Positions 9,357 through 18,486 of a stretch of 64,000 nucleotides of DNA are shown piece after piece; positions within the stretch are counted from its first letter, which is position 1; the number at the start of each line of letters is the position of its first letter. The stretch comes from JAZGGS01 sp963749485 (lineage in GTDB: Bacteria > Bacteroidota > Ignavibacteria > Ignavibacteriales > Ignavibacteriaceae). The stretch lies in contig CAVVMV010000017.1 of assembly GCA_963749485.1 (NCBI GenBank), forward strand, positions 1 to 64,000. The letters are read 5' to 3'. A model generated the notes under the pieces. The model was given only the letters and a program-made list of their open reading frames with translations, was not told where the DNA came from and made no database searches. The translations under genes and the position numbers were made by a program.

Positions 9357-9384
9357 GGATACCCGCATTCGCGGGTATGACATC
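9357..9384. repeat. Right hairpin of the GIY-YIG element
   Basis: GGATACCCGC-ATTC-GCGGGTATGACATC: an 8-bp stem (9359-9366 with 9371-9378). Read on the minus strand it matches the left hairpin (GTCAT-N-CCCG ... CGGG-N-ATC), so the two hairpins face each other across the nuclease gene. It ends 10 bases before arsC. Confidence 0.75.
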
Positions 9385-9394
9385 TTGAAACATT

Positions 9395-9826
9395 ATGGCA
9401 AAAAAAATATTAATACTCTGTACAGGCAATTCCTGCCGGAGCCAGATGGCGGAAGGTTTCCTGAAATCTTTTGATAAAGAACTGGAAGTTTACTCAGCCG
9501 GAACAAAACCTGCTGATAAAGTAAATCCATTTGCAGTAAAAGCCATGAGCGAAGTTGGAATTGATATAAGCAATGGCATTGCCGAAGATGTAGATAAATA
9601 TGTAAATCAATCATTTGATTATGTAATTACAGTCTGTGATAATGCAAAGGAAGTATGTCCTGTTTTTAATGGAGAAGTAAAACAGCAATCTGCACATACC
9701 TTTTGATGATCCCTAGCTGATGCAACCGGAACTGAAGAAGAAGTGCTTGCTGTTTACAGAAAAGTTAGAGATAAAATATTTGAGAGACTTAACCAGTTTT
9801 ACAAGAAGGAAACAGCACACTCATGA
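9395..9826 (+). CDS. arsC: Arsenate reductase, thioredoxin-linked type (two frameshifts)
   Basis: Reduces arsenate to arsenite for efflux or methylation. The low-molecular-weight phosphatase fold opens with the catalytic loop ILCTGNSCRSQMAEGF (nucleophile Cys and the CX5R motif, residues about 9-20) and has a second Cys pair region CDNAKEVCP near residue 81, typical of thioredoxin-coupled ArsC. The frame breaks near 9690-9715: it continues as HIPFDDP and then ADATGTEEEVLAVYRKVRD in two other frames, ending at 9826. The conserved order of these blocks means one intact ancestral gene of about 143 residues. No clear ribosome site precedes the ATG; the hairpin of the GIY-YIG element lies there instead. 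Confidence 0.88.
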
Positions 9827-9915
9827 AACTGATGAACACAGATTCAGATCAGCGTTGATCTGTAGTATCAGTGTTATCTATGTGCCATTTAATTAATTTG
9901 AAGTAGGAGATAATA

Positions 9916-10965
9916 ATCCTAAAACAAAGACTTAAATTTTTAGACCGTTACCTAACTCTCTGGATATTCCTTGCAATGTTCGTTGGAGTTTTCTCCGGAT
10001 ATCTTTTCCCATCAATTGTAGATTTCTGGAATCAGTTTCAATCTGGTACAACCAACATTCCTATTGCTGTTGGGTTAATCCTAATGATGTACCCACCGCT
10101 GGCAAAAGTTAAGTATGAAGAGCTTGGAGATGTTTTCAGGAATGTAAAAGTTTTATCTCTCTCCCTGGTTCTCAACTGGATTTTGGGTCCAATTCTTATG
10201 TTCATTCTTGCAGTAGTTTTTCTGCAGGATTATCCTCACTACATGGCAGGAGTTATTTTAATCGGACTTGCGCGCTGTATTGCAATGGTTATTGTATGGA
10301 ACGATCTTGCGAAAGGAGACAGGGAATACGCAGCAGGATTGGTGGCATTCAATTCAATTTTCCAGGTGCTCTTCTTCTCATTTTATGCTTATATTTTTCT
10401 AACAGTAATACCTGAATGGCTTGGAATACAAACATTCAAAGTTGATGTTACAATTGGACAGATTGCGGAATCTGTTTTTATTTATCTTGGCATTCCATTT
10501 TTAGCAGGTATGATAACCCGCTTTTCCCTGGTAAAATTAAAGGGGAAAGATTGGTATGAAAGAAAATTCATTCCGAAGATAAGCCCGATTACTTTGATAG
10601 CTTTGCTCTTTACCATCGTTGTAATGTTTTCCTTAAAGGGTGAGTACATTGTAAAGATTCCACTTGATGTTGTTAGGATTGCAATACCTCTCGTAATTTA
10701 TTTTCTTATAATGTTTTTTGTTTCTTTCTTTTTTGGTAGGAAAATCGGGGCGGATTATCCTAAAACAACTTCACTCTCTTTTACCGCAGCAAGTAATAAC
10801 TTCGAATTAGCCATTGCAGTTGCAATAGCTGTATTTGGTATAAATTCCGGTGAAGCATTTGCTGCAGTTATTGGTCCTTTAGTGGAAGTGCCTGTACTAA
10901 TTAGTTTGGTTAGTGTTGCGTTCTGGTTTAAGCGAAAATATTTTAATTCAGTTGCCTATTCTTAA
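9916..10965 (+). CDS. acr3: Arsenite efflux permease, Acr3 type
   Basis: Inner-membrane arsenite exporter of the BASS/ACR3 superfamily with about 10 hydrophobic segments. The family signature with the thiolate Cys is visible as GLARCIAMVIVWNDLAKGD, and LSFTAASNNFELAIAVAIA lies near the C-terminus. The first internal ATG is at 9976, but matching family sequence (LKQRLKFLDRYLTLWIFLAM) continues upstream without a stop to about 9907. An AGGAG site at 9905-9909 suggests a start near 9913-9916, where the codons are ATA or ATC; either a rare start or a miscalled base. The start given is therefore tentative. Length about 350, normal. Confidence 0.88.
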   Translation: MLKQRLKFLDRYLTLWIFLAMFVGVFSGYLFPSIVDFWNQFQSGTTNIPIAVGLILMMYPPLAKVKYEELGDVFRNVKVLSLSLVLNWILGPILMFILAVVFLQDYPHYMAGVILIGLARCIAMVIVWNDLAKGDREYAAGLVAFNSIFQVLFFSFYAYIFLTVIPEWLGIQTFKVDVTIGQIAESVFIYLGIPFLAGMITRFSLVKLKGKDWYERKFIPKISPITLIALLFTIVVMFSLKGEYIVKIPLDVVRIAIPLVIYFLIMFFVSFFFGRKIGADYPKTTSLSFTAASNNFELAIAVAIAVFGINSGEAFAAVIGPLVEVPVLISLVSVAFWFKRKYFNSVAYS

Positions 10966-11026
10966 ATATTTATTTTACTTCTCATAATGAATTATTAAAT
11001 AACAGTATTTATTTGTACTTTGAATT

Positions 11027-11954
11027 ATGACATTCAAAATTGAAATGATTAACGAAAAATCGTTTGAGGTAGTAGAAGATCAAACAATTCTACAAGCATC
11101 TTTGGAAGCTGGAATTCCACACTATCATGCTTGCGGCGGAAAAGCGCGCTGCTCTACTTGCAGAATAGTCGTACAGGAAGGTGAGGAAATGCTTTCTCCT
11201 CCAAATAAATCGGAAATTAAATTAAGAAAACAAAAAAAGTTTCCTGATAATGTTCGGCTCGCATGCCAAACTAAAGTCATCGCTAATGAAGTGAAAATTC
11301 AAAGAATAATTAAAGATGAAGCAGATCTTAATCTTTATGTTTATGGAAATTCCTGTGAGAATATTCAAACAATTGGTGATGAAAAATCGATGGCGCTTTT
11401 TTTTCTCGATATCCGGGATTTTACACCGTTTATAGAAAAACATCTTCCGTTTGATGTAATTCATATTATAAGACGATTGAATATTCTTTTTAACGAAGTT
11501 ATAGCTCAGCATAAAGGGAAAATAATAGAATATTCCGGTGATGGATTTTATGCTGTTTTTGGTTTCGATGAACCGGTTAACGAAGCTGTTAATAATGCTT
11601 ACAAAGCAGGTAAGCAAATTCTTTCATCACTCCCCAAACTTAATGATAACTACATAACTAAATATTTTGATTATAAAATTGATGTTGGAATTGGTTTGCA
11701 CGCCGGCAGAGTAATAGTTGGTAAAACAGGAGTTAAAGAAAACAATCCTTACACCGTAATGGGTTTGCCGGTAAATGTTGCAGCAAGATTGGAATCATCA
11801 ACAAAAGAAATGAACAATAATTTTATAGTTTCAGATTATGTTTATGGTATGCTGGCGGATCAGAATGGTTTGACAGAGCAGAAGCAAATTAAATTTGAAA
11901 GGTGTTAGTGAACCGTTTCTAGTAAGGTTAATGGGGAAATCTTTTGGAAATTGA
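11027..11954 (+). CDS. 2Fe-2S ferredoxin-adenylate/guanylate cyclase fusion (one frameshift)
   Basis: N-terminal plant-type ferredoxin domain (residues about 1-95) with cluster cysteines in HACGGKARCSTC and a distal Cys in RLACQTK, then a class III cyclase domain (about 125-290): metal site FFLDIRDFTPF, GDGFYAVFG, GIGLHAGRVIVGKTG, and GLPVNVAARLES. Redox state of the cluster could set nucleotide production. The frame breaks near 11894; one T less in AAATTTGAAA restores KLKGVSEPFLVRLMG and an end at 11954. It lies 61 bases after acr3 on the same strand, so it may belong to the arsenic operon. Whether the product is cAMP or cGMP cannot be told. Confidence 0.85.
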
Positions 11955-11994
11955 TTCACCCAATTTCATTTTATTAAAATACTGGTTGCTTGAT

Positions 11995-13041
11995 TTAAGC
12001 AGTAGCACCGCCACAGCTTGAACCCGCACCTGCTGTACAGCCGTAACAATGCTGCCCGGTTACAATTCTTCTGCTCTCAATTAGTGAAGCATCAAAATCT
12101 TTTATATGATTCGGCGCACCATGATTCATATTCAATTCAAGCATCTGGTTAAAATCGCAATCGTAAAGTTGCCCATCCCATCCCACTGAAATAGTAAATT
12201 TGCACATCACGCTTGCTGCTGCGGTAGGATTGAACGAATCAACCAGCTTTTGCATGTAGCTATCGTAGTTACCTGATTGAAGAAGGTAATCAAGGAACCT
12301 GCTGATTGGCATATTTGTAATTGTGTAAAGATTGTTAAACACAATTCCGAACTTATCTTTCAGTTCCCGCTTAAAATCCTGCTCCAATCCTTCCTGCGAT
12401 GGCGGAAGAAAAGCACCAAACGGGTTATAAACCAGGTTAAGAATTAATCCAGTCTCATCTTTACCGTAACCGAGATCATTTAATTTTTTAATTGCAGAAA
12501 TAGATTTATCAAAAACTCCTTCACCTCTCTGCTGATCGGTAAAGGTTTTTTTATAGAAAGGAAGTGAAGAGACAATCTCTACATTATTCTTTGCCATAAA
12601 CTCAGCATAATCTTCAAATCCGTTGGCTTCTAGGATTGTAAGATTTGAACGCACCAAAACATGGCTGCCAATTTTTCTAATTTCTTCAACAAACCATTTA
12701 AAATTTGGATTCAATTCAGGTGCGCCGCCTGTAAGATCAACTGTTGGAATTTTTGTCTTCTCAAGTATATCAAGACAAATCCCCATCGTTTCCCTTGTCA
12801 TTATTTCTTTTCTATCCGGTCCCGCATCAACATGGCAATGTTTGCAAACCTGGTTGCACATTTTACCTAAATTCATCTGAAGGATCTCAATCTTATCTGC
12901 TTTAAGCGGACCTTCGCCAACAAGTTCATATTTATCATCAAAATGAGGAAACTTCTCTTCATTATTAATTATCTTCAATTGTTCATTGGCTGATGCCAGC
13001 TCCTCTCCTGAAGCTTTCATACTTTTATGTCGTGCCTGCAT
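11995..13041 (-). CDS. arsS: Arsenosugar biosynthesis radical SAM protein
   Basis: Radical SAM enzyme of 348 residues with the cluster motif CNQVCKHC (near residue 62) and the SAM-binding DLTGGAPELNP region. The C-terminal cysteine-rich tail QHCYGCTAGAGSSCGG is characteristic of ArsS, which is linked to making arsenosugar intermediates (adenosyl transfer to methylated arsenic). Its partner, the AhpD-like gene, lies just upstream on the same strand, and arsM is a few genes away, so the arsenic made by ArsM is the likely substrate. The gene converges on the cyclase fusion. Intact frame. Confidence 0.92.
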   Translation of the reverse strand: MQARHKSMKASGEELASANEQLKIINNEEKFPHFDDKYELVGEGPLKADKIEILQMNLGKMCNQVCKHCHVDAGPDRKEIMTRETMGICLDILEKTKIPTVDLTGGAPELNPNFKWFVEEIRKIGSHVLVRSNLTILEANGFEDYAEFMAKNNVEIVSSLPFYKKTFTDQQRGEGVFDKSISAIKKLNDLGYGKDETGLILNLVYNPFGAFLPPSQEGLEQDFKRELKDKFGIVFNNLYTITNMPISRFLDYLLQSGNYDSYMQKLVDSFNPTAAASVMCKFTISVGWDGQLYDCDFNQMLELNMNHGAPNHIKDFDASLIESRRIVTGQHCYGCTAGAGSSCGGATA

Positions 13042-13063
13042 TTAAATCTTTCCGTAAGTTTTT

Positions 13064-13396
13064 TTACATAGTAATTTTTGAATTCACATTCTTCATCTGC
13101 ACACCATGCACCAATGAAGCTCCACCACGTATTGCACTTGCAACATGAACTGCTTCTGTCATCTGTTCAAGATCAGCGCCTTTTGCTAAACTTTCCTGTG
13201 TGTAAGCATCAATGCAATAAGGACACTGCACTGCGTGTGCAACCGCCAGTGCGATTAAAGATTTTTCTCTTTCGCTTAAAGCACCAGCTTTAAAAACTGC
13301 ACCGTACCATTCACTAAATTTTTTCCACAGTTCTGGTGCGCCTTCGCTTATATCTCCAAATTTAGGTAAATCTTCAGGTTTGTAATATGTTTCCAT
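13064..13396 (-). CDS. Arsenosugar-associated AhpD/CMD-like protein
   Basis: About 110-residue single-domain protein of the alkylhydroperoxidase AhpD/carboxymuconolactone decarboxylase fold, with the redox motif CPYCIDAYTQ and an upstream Glu (LSEREKSLIALAVAHAVQ). This class is found next to arsS in arsenosugar loci. The start METYYKPEDLPKF at 13396 matches the family N-terminus; the open frame upstream is AT-rich and unlike protein. It ends 22 bases before arsS, so the pair is probably cotranscribed. Its exact reaction is not known. Confidence 0.88.
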   Translation of the reverse strand: METYYKPEDLPKFGDISEGAPELWKKFSEWYGAVFKAGALSEREKSLIALAVAHAVQCPYCIDAYTQESLAKGADLEQMTEAVHVASAIRGGASLVHGVQMKNVNSKITM

Positions 13397-13504
13397 TGCA
13401 TGCCTTTCTGTTTTTTGGGAAGAATTAAGGGTTAACGATTTTATTTCCTGATTGCAATCAAACAATTTAGTTTATTAAATTCAAGTGTTCAGTTTGTTGG
13501 GAAA

Positions 13505-14237
13505 TTATTGTGTATTTAACTGCCAGTTGTACTTATTGAATTTAACTTCAACCGTATTCTCTTTTAAGAATTTTTTATCGCTTTCGTTCATAAAATGCTC
13601 CGCAGCTTTCTGCAATGAACCATATCTTTCTTCAAAATTTTTTTTAAACCACTTAAAAATTTCAGAGAGGTATAAAATATTATTCTCCTTATCGAGCCGG
13701 TTTTTTGATGGATCATTCAGAAATTCTTTCCCGTTTTCTTCAAGCTGCTGGAAGACTGTCTTTCCATCATAAGCTTTACGCAAAAGTTTAGGACAACTTA
13801 TTGCAGCGCATACTAAACCAAAATGAACAAGAACCGGTTCAATTTTCATAGCGTAATCGTGCTCAAGTTTATCAAGAGTAATTTCATTTCCGGCAATTTG
13901 ATGAGTTATCTTTTTAAAGAATCCATCTACATCCATTGGTGAAGTAATTGGTAAATGATCAAGAACATTTTTAATAACAGTTGCGTTGTAAGCGTTGAGG
14001 TAAAAAGCAAGCTTATCTTCCTTACTTAAATTACTTACATCAGCTTCTGCTATGCTTTTAATGTAATCATCAAAATCTTTATTGCTTTTAAAAGACTGAA
14101 TAATTTACCATTCCATTTTCATCAACATTTGTTTTTAGCAGCGCATCAAATTTGGAATGATCAAAACCCGACGGTTGCGAATAGTTACAGCCAGTTATAG
14201 AAAGCAAAAGCAAAGTTATTAATGATAATATTTTCAT
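13505..14237 (-). CDS. DUF547 lipoprotein (one frameshift)
   Basis: Begins with a lipoprotein signal (MKILSLITLLLLSITGC, lipobox ITGC), so it is probably membrane anchored. After VNYSVF the frame breaks near 14092; one base less in the TTTTAAAA stretch restores FKSNKDFDDYIKSI and the DUF547 core LAFYLNAYNATVIKNVLDH, then FFKKITHQIAGNEITLDKLEHD and the cysteine block VCAAISCPKL. Length about 243, normal. It is on the arsS strand just upstream of the AhpD-like gene; membership of the arsenic group is inferred from place only. The function of DUF547 is unknown. Confidence 0.8.
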
Positions 14238-14341
14238 TTTCTTCTCACTTAAAAATTTTTCAATACGTTTCAAATCATTATGTATAAAAATCCGGAATCA
14301 GTACTTAAAACAATGTAAAACAGGAGACAAAATAAAACATT

Positions 14342-15230
14342 TTAAGCAACCCTGCTTCCTCGTTTAACTACTATCACGCCTACAATAATAAACGTTGCAG
14401 CTATTAAGAATATTCAAATTTAAGTCTTCATTTAAAATAAGCCATCCTAAAAAAATTGCAATAACCGGGTTTATATAAGCATAAGTAGAAACCAGCGAAA
14501 GAGGAAGATGAGCGATTGCGTAGATGTATGATGCATAACCAAAAATAGATCCGAATAAAACCAGGTATGCAGTTGCTAAAATGCCATCTGTGCTAAGCGT
14601 AAAGCTGCTCAGCTCACCGAGTGATAATCCAAGTGTAACTTGCAAAGTTCCGGCAATGAGCATCTGGAAAGTTGCACTGGTTAAAGGGTCTACATTTATC
14701 TTTTTGTATTTGGAATAAATACTGCCAAGCGACCATGAAATAACCGCGCCCATCAGGCAAAGAACACCAAGCAGGTTATTCCCATCCATTAGGAAACTAA
14801 AATCTTTCCCGAAGATAAGGAACACTCCGGCAATACCAATAAGCAAACCAGAAATTGTGTAAAAATTAATCTTCGGTCCTTTTTTAGCCGCGCTCTCAAA
14901 TCCAACCATCCAGAAAGGGAGAGTGCTTATAAGAAGCGCCGCCAGACCGCTTGATATCCATTGCTCGGCAACTACTACTAAACCGTTTGCTACTCCAAGT
15001 AAGGCAATACCAACTACCGCAATATGTTTTAAATCATTTAATGAAGGAAAACGCCTGCCGGTTAATTTTAAAAATGTGATAAGAATTAACCCTGCAATTA
15101 TCCATCTTATTCCTGCAAACAACATAGGGGGGAGTTCAGTTACTCCTACTCTTATAGCTAAATAAGTTGTCCCCCAGATTATGCAGATTGCAATCCAGGC
15201 AGCGTATGCTTTAACATTACTCTTTTGCAA
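14342..15230 (-). CDS. EamA/DMT-family transporter (one frameshift)
   Basis: Inner-membrane permease of about 295 residues with ten predicted hydrophobic helices in two EamA repeats; the N-terminal helix has AAWIAICIIWGTTYLAIRVG, typical of RhaT/YedA-like members. The last helix is broken near 14405: the other frame reads IAATFIIVGVIVVKRGSRVA and stops at 14342. The substrate cannot be told. It is divergent from the enolase duplication. Confidence 0.8.
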
Positions 15231-15297
15231 ATGTGTGAACCACTCAGTTTATTGTTTTGATGATGACTCTTTGTACAAAGTTACTATTTTAATTGAT

Positions 15298-15890
15298 TAT
15301 TCAATTAAGAATGTTTGCTGAGCTTTTAATTACAAATCGCTTTACATAACTTTGATAAATAATTTTTAGAAATTAATGGAAATATATCAGGATAATTTCT
15401 GATGTAAAACAGGAGAAAAAGATGACAACAATAATAGATATACTTGGGAGGGAAATACTCGATTCGCGTGGTAATCCAACCCTGGAAGTTGAAGTAATGC
15501 TTGAAAGCGGAATCATTGGAAGGGCGGCTGTACCAAGCGGTGCTTCTACAGGCGAACACGAAGCAGTTGAACTTAGAGATGGCGATAAAAAAAGAAATAT
15601 TCAATTAAGAATGTTTGCTGTACTTTTAATTACAAATCGCTTTACATAACTTTGAAAAATAATTTATAAAAATTAATTGATAAATATCAGGATATTTTCT
15701 GATAGCAATATAGGAGAAGTAAATGACAACAATAGTAGATATACTTGGCAGGGAAATACTCGATTCACGCGGTAATCCAACCCTGGAAGTTGAAGTAATG
15801 CTTGAAAGCGGAATCATTGGAAGAGCGGCTGTACCAAGCGGTGCTTCTACAGGCGAACACGAAGCGTTGAACTTAGAGATGGCGATAAAA
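15298..15890 (+). repeat. Tandem duplication of the enolase 5' region (two units of about 300 bp)
   Basis: The segment from about 15298 to 15597 (leader, ribosome site and first about 57 codons of eno) is repeated at about 15598-15890. The two start codons are 301 bases apart. In the coding part the copies differ by a few changes, mostly at third codon positions (GGG/GGC, TCG/TCA, CGT/CGC). The join reads GATAAAAAAAG then TATTCAATTAAG. Confidence 0.85.
15422..15649 (+). pseudogene. Truncated enolase N-terminal copy
   Basis: Encodes the first about 57 residues of enolase (ILGREILDSRGNPTLEVEV, AAVPSGASTGEHEAVELRDG) and then runs into the leader of the second copy and stops. It keeps an AGGAG site (15411-15415) and could be translated, but lacks the whole catalytic barrel. 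It preserves the GAAGCAGTT reading that is broken in the full-length copy. Confidence 0.8.
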
Positions 15891-17077
15891 ACAGGTACAA
15901 TGGTAAAGGTGTTTTAAAAGCTGTTGAAAATGTAAATGAAAAAATTGCTGATCAGTTAATTGATTTTGATGCAGCAGACCAGGTTGGGATAGACCAGTTT
16001 TTAATTAATCTTGATGGAACAGAAAACAAAGGTGAACTTGGTGCAAATGCATTGTTAGGTATATCCCTGGCCTGTGCAAAAGCAGCTGCCGAAACTCTTG
16101 ATCTGCCTCTTTACCGATACATTGGTGGAACAAATGCGCGAGTTCTTCCTGTTCCTATGATGAACATTCTTAACGGCGGCAGCCACGCAGATAATAATGT
16201 TGATTTCCAGGAATTTATGATTATGCCCGTTGGCGCACCAAATTTTGCAGAAGCATTAAGAATGGGCGCTGAAACATTTCATGCTTTAAAATCTGTTTTA
16301 AAAGGAAAAGGTTATAACACTGCTGTTGGAGATGAAGGCGGCTTTGCACCAAATCTAAAATCGAATGATGAAGCAATTGAAGTTATACTTGAAGCAATAA
16401 ACAAAACAGGTTATAAAGTTGGCGATGAAATTTCTATCGCTCTGGATCCAGCTTCAAGCGAATTCTATTTAAAAGATAAAAATGTTTATCATCTCTTCAA
16501 GTCCGATAAGTCTGAAAAATCCTCTGCTGAAATGATAGAGTATTATGAGAACTGGGTAAAGCAATATCCAATAGTATCAATTGAAGATGGTTTGGCTGAA
16601 GATGATTGGGATGGCTGGAAATTGATGACTGAAAAACTTGGTAATAAAATTCAGCTGGTTGGTGATGATCTTTTTGTAACAAATACAGCGAGGTTAAGTA
16701 AAGGAATTGAAATGGGTGTTTGTAATTCCATATTAATAAAAGTAAACCAGATTGGAACACTTACTGAAACACTTGATGCAATTGAGATGGCTAAAACAGC
16801 CGGTTACACAAACGTGATAAGTCATCGCTCCGGCGAAACCGAAGATACAACAATTGCCGATATTGCCGTTGCAACAAACGCCGGGCAGATTAAAACCGGT
16901 TCGCTTTCCAGAACAGATAGAATAGCAAAGTACAACCAGCTATTAAGAATAGAAGAAGAACTTGATACAACTGCTTTGTTCCCCGGAATTTCGGCAGCTG
17001 AATTACAAAGGTTAATAAAAAATATGCCCAATCACTTTTTATGGTTGGGCTTTATTGTCTCTAATAAAACAGATTAA
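15723..17077 (+). CDS. eno: Enolase (one frameshift)
   Basis: Glycolytic 2-phosphoglycerate dehydratase. Active-site landmarks are present: AAVPSGASTGEHEA, NGGSHADNNVDFQEFMI, GDEGGFAPNL, SIEDGLAEDDWDGW, LVGDDLFVTN, LIKVNQIGTLTE and SHRSGETEDTTIADIAVATN. Near 15866 one base is missing (GAAGCGTTG against GAAGCAGTTG in the upstream copy); restoring it gives VELRDGDKNRYNGKGVLKAVENV and joins the frame. The last about 20 codons of the open frame overlap a terminator hairpin, so the natural stop is probably the TAATAA at 17013-17018, reached if one more base is off in AATTACAAAGG. Essential enzyme, so both breaks are probably sequence errors. Confidence 0.9.
17026..17056 (+). terminator. Rho-independent terminator after eno
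   Basis: Stem GCCCAA (17026-17031) with TTGGGC (17045-17050), then TTTATTG. It follows TAATAA and precedes glnA by about 40 bases. Confidence 0.7.
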
Positions 17078-17095
17078 AAAAGTTACGAGGACATT

Positions 17096-18478
17096 ATGGC
17101 TGCAAATCAATTCCAAAAATGCGAACAGCTAATTAAGAAAAATAAAATTGAAGTAATCGATCTTAAAGCGATAGATCTTACCGGGCGGCTTCATCATATT
17201 TCCTTGCCTGTTTATGATGATACTCTTAAAAAGATAGTAAAGGAAGGAGTTGGTTTTGATGGCTCAAGTTACGGCTTTAAAAAAGTTGAAAACAGTGATA
17301 TGATACTTGTACCCGATTTAAACACAGCAAAGATAGACCCGTTCAGAGAAGCTCCTACGCTCAGTTTCTTTTCGCACATTATTTTAACAGATGACAAACG
17401 CAGTCCGTTTACACAGGATGGAAGATACCTGGCTAAGAAAGCCGAAGCGTACTTAAAAAAAATAACCGGCGCAGATAAATCGTGGTGGGGACCAGAATTT
17501 GAATTTTATATTTTTTCAAATGTTGAATACGATACTCGTACATCAACCTCTTATTACAAGGTTGAACATGTTGAAGAGTTTTACAAAAAGGCTTATCACG
17601 CTGCAAATCCTTTTGATGAGTATGATGATTTCAGGGATCAACTTACAAAGCTGCTTATTCAGCAAGGTGTAAAAGTTAAGTATCATCATCACGAAGTAGG
17701 AGAAAGAGGACAGCAGGAAATCGAAACATTTTTTTCTGATCTGCTTGATACCGGCGATAACATTGTATCCACTAAATATATCCTTTTCAATTTTGCCGAA
17801 GAGAGAAATTTACATATTACACTTATGCCAAAGCCTATGTACCAGCAACCCGGCAACGGGATGCACCTGCATATGTTCCTAACAAAAAAAGGTAAGAATG
17901 TTTTTTATAAAAAAGGCGAGTACGGAAATTTAAGTGAACTTGGCAGGTTTTTTGTCGGCGGATTATTAAAACACGGTCCGGCACTTTCAGCATTTACAAA
18001 TCCAAGTACAAACTCTTATAAAAGATTAGTGCCCGGTTTTGAAGCCCCGGTTGCTCTAACATACGGAATTGGAAACAGGGCTTCCGCAATTCGTATACCC
18101 AGCTACGTAAGAAATATGGATGAAACCAGAATAGAATACCGTCCGCCGGATGCAACAATGAATCCTTACTTTGGAATGATTGCTATTCTGCTGGCTGGAA
18201 TAGACGGCATTGCTAACAAAATAGATCCGGTTAAAGAAGGGTATGGTCCTTACGATAAAAACTTTATGGAAGATGATTCAATTGAAGAAATGCATTTCTT
18301 ACCGAGGAATCTTGAGGAAGCAATTGATGCACTCGAGGCAGATAATGACTTTTTAAGAAAGGGAGATATTTTTTCAGACGAGTTGCTTGAGCAATGGGTT
18401 AAAATAAAAAAGGAAGAGGTTCATTCAATAAGTACAATCCCTCATCCGTTTGAGTATAAAATGTACTTTAATTTGTAA
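17096..18478 (+). CDS. glnA: Glutamine synthetase, type I
   Basis: Makes glutamine from glutamate, ammonia and ATP. The 460-residue protein has the expected blocks: FDGSSYGF, the metal site GPEFEFYIF, GERGQQEIE, GNGMHLHMF, NSYKRLVPGFEAPV, NRASAIRIP and EYRPPDATMNPYFG. Size and blocks suit the shorter, GSI-alpha-like class. A GAGG site precedes the ATG by about 8 bases. The 3' end (HPFEYKMYFNL and stop) occurs a second time at 19437-19472, on the far side of a hydrolase gene. Intact frame. Confidence 0.95.
   Translation: MAANQFQKCEQLIKKNKIEVIDLKAIDLTGRLHHISLPVYDDTLKKIVKEGVGFDGSSYGFKKVENSDMILVPDLNTAKIDPFREAPTLSFFSHIILTDDKRSPFTQDGRYLAKKAEAYLKKITGADKSWWGPEFEFYIFSNVEYDTRTSTSYYKVEHVEEFYKKAYHAANPFDEYDDFRDQLTKLLIQQGVKVKYHHHEVGERGQQEIETFFSDLLDTGDNIVSTKYILFNFAEERNLHITLMPKPMYQQPGNGMHLHMFLTKKGKNVFYKKGEYGNLSELGRFFVGGLLKHGPALSAFTNPSTNSYKRLVPGFEAPVALTYGIGNRASAIRIPSYVRNMDETRIEYRPPDATMNPYFGMIAILLAGIDGIANKIDPVKEGYGPYDKNFMEDDSIEEMHFLPRNLEEAIDALEADNDFLRKGDIFSDELLEQWVKIKKEEVHSISTIPHPFEYKMYFNL
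18443..18478 (+). repeat. Direct repeat, glnA copy
   Basis: The last 12 codons of glnA including the stop. It matches 19437-19472 at 34 of 36 positions; both differences are silent third positions (CAT/CAC, AAA/AAG). Confidence 0.85.
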
Positions 18479-18486
18479 GGAGCTAA

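Noticed and set aside
15422..15649. Second functional enolase gene
   Set aside because: Only the first 57 codons are present, with none of the catalytic barrel.
16497..16760. Long antisense frames over eno, pgi, fumC and glnA
   Set aside because: They mirror strong coding genes, have low-complexity composition and no ribosome sites or family motifs.
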